Source of the DNA: an uncultured Granulosicoccaceae bacterium
Lineage (GTDB): Bacteria > Pseudomonadota > Gammaproteobacteria > Granulosicoccales > Granulosicoccaceae
Assembly (NCBI GenBank): GCA_937928685.1
Contig: CALGJU010000232.1
Span: forward strand, 1 to 38,593
Direction: 5' to 3'
Length of the DNA: 38,593 nt
Made by a program: the position numbers and the translations under genes. This document shows, piece after piece, positions 38,512 through 38,593 of this stretch. Below the pieces are notes generated by a model that was not told where the DNA came from, made no database searches, and saw only the letters and a list, made by a program, of their open reading frames with translations. Position 1 is the stretch's first letter, and each line of letters begins with the position of its first letter.

Positions 38512-38593
38512 GTACCTGGAACAAGAATGAAGTCGGTAATACACGGCTTGCCACTCGCTCACGCGTCGGGTTTCCTGAGTATGGAAGTTCCCC
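38512..38593. repeat. 82-bp direct repeat copy 2, truncated by the window end
   Basis: Identical by eye to 38128..38209; 384-bp offset. Confidence 0.95.

Noticed and set aside
38128-38593. Integron attC / CRISPR array interpretation of the terminal repeats
   Set aside because: No RYYYAAC/GTTRRRY core pairs or cassette ORFs seen, and only two long copies 384 bp apart rather than short regularly spaced repeats.

Overview
The window looks like a gammaproteobacterial-type chromosomal segment devoted to low-oxygen respiration and stress. From left to right: (i) a minus-strand cbb3 oxidase locus: ccoN-ccoO-ccoQ-ccoP, a 75-aa membrane ORF, a DUF2189-like gene, ccoI, and a truncated ccoS at the left edge (ccoQ and ccoS are missing from the ORF track); (ii) universal stress proteins, an MBL-fold hydrolase and a DUF4404-like protein; (iii) a five-heme cytochrome c with an EF-hand-like loop, a FixL-like PAS hybrid histidine kinase, and a phosphatase + EEP-domain fusion; (iv) dnaK with convergent cbpA/cbpM and a GNAT-like gene; (v) an eRF1-like 'host attachment' protein and a CBS protein; (vi) an Nqr-type cluster (nqrBCDEF, apbE, nqrM-like) with no nqrA and a shortened NqrB lacking the usual flavinylation motif; (vii) a MacAB/FtsX-type efflux system, an OmpR-type regulator, a VIT1-like transporter, Hsp20, a YHS-containing Cu-type P-ATPase and a CPA2 antiporter; (viii) a repeat-rich non-coding right edge. 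Two observations stand out. FNR/Anr-type boxes (TTGAT-N4-ATCAA; five perfect and eight one-mismatch copies) occupy most of the divergent intergenic regions, suggesting one O2-responsive regulon. The NqrA-less Nqr cluster keeps the NqrC flavin site and the NqrD/E cysteines but has lost the NqrB FMN segment. All family calls come from reading motifs by eye; no database searches were run.
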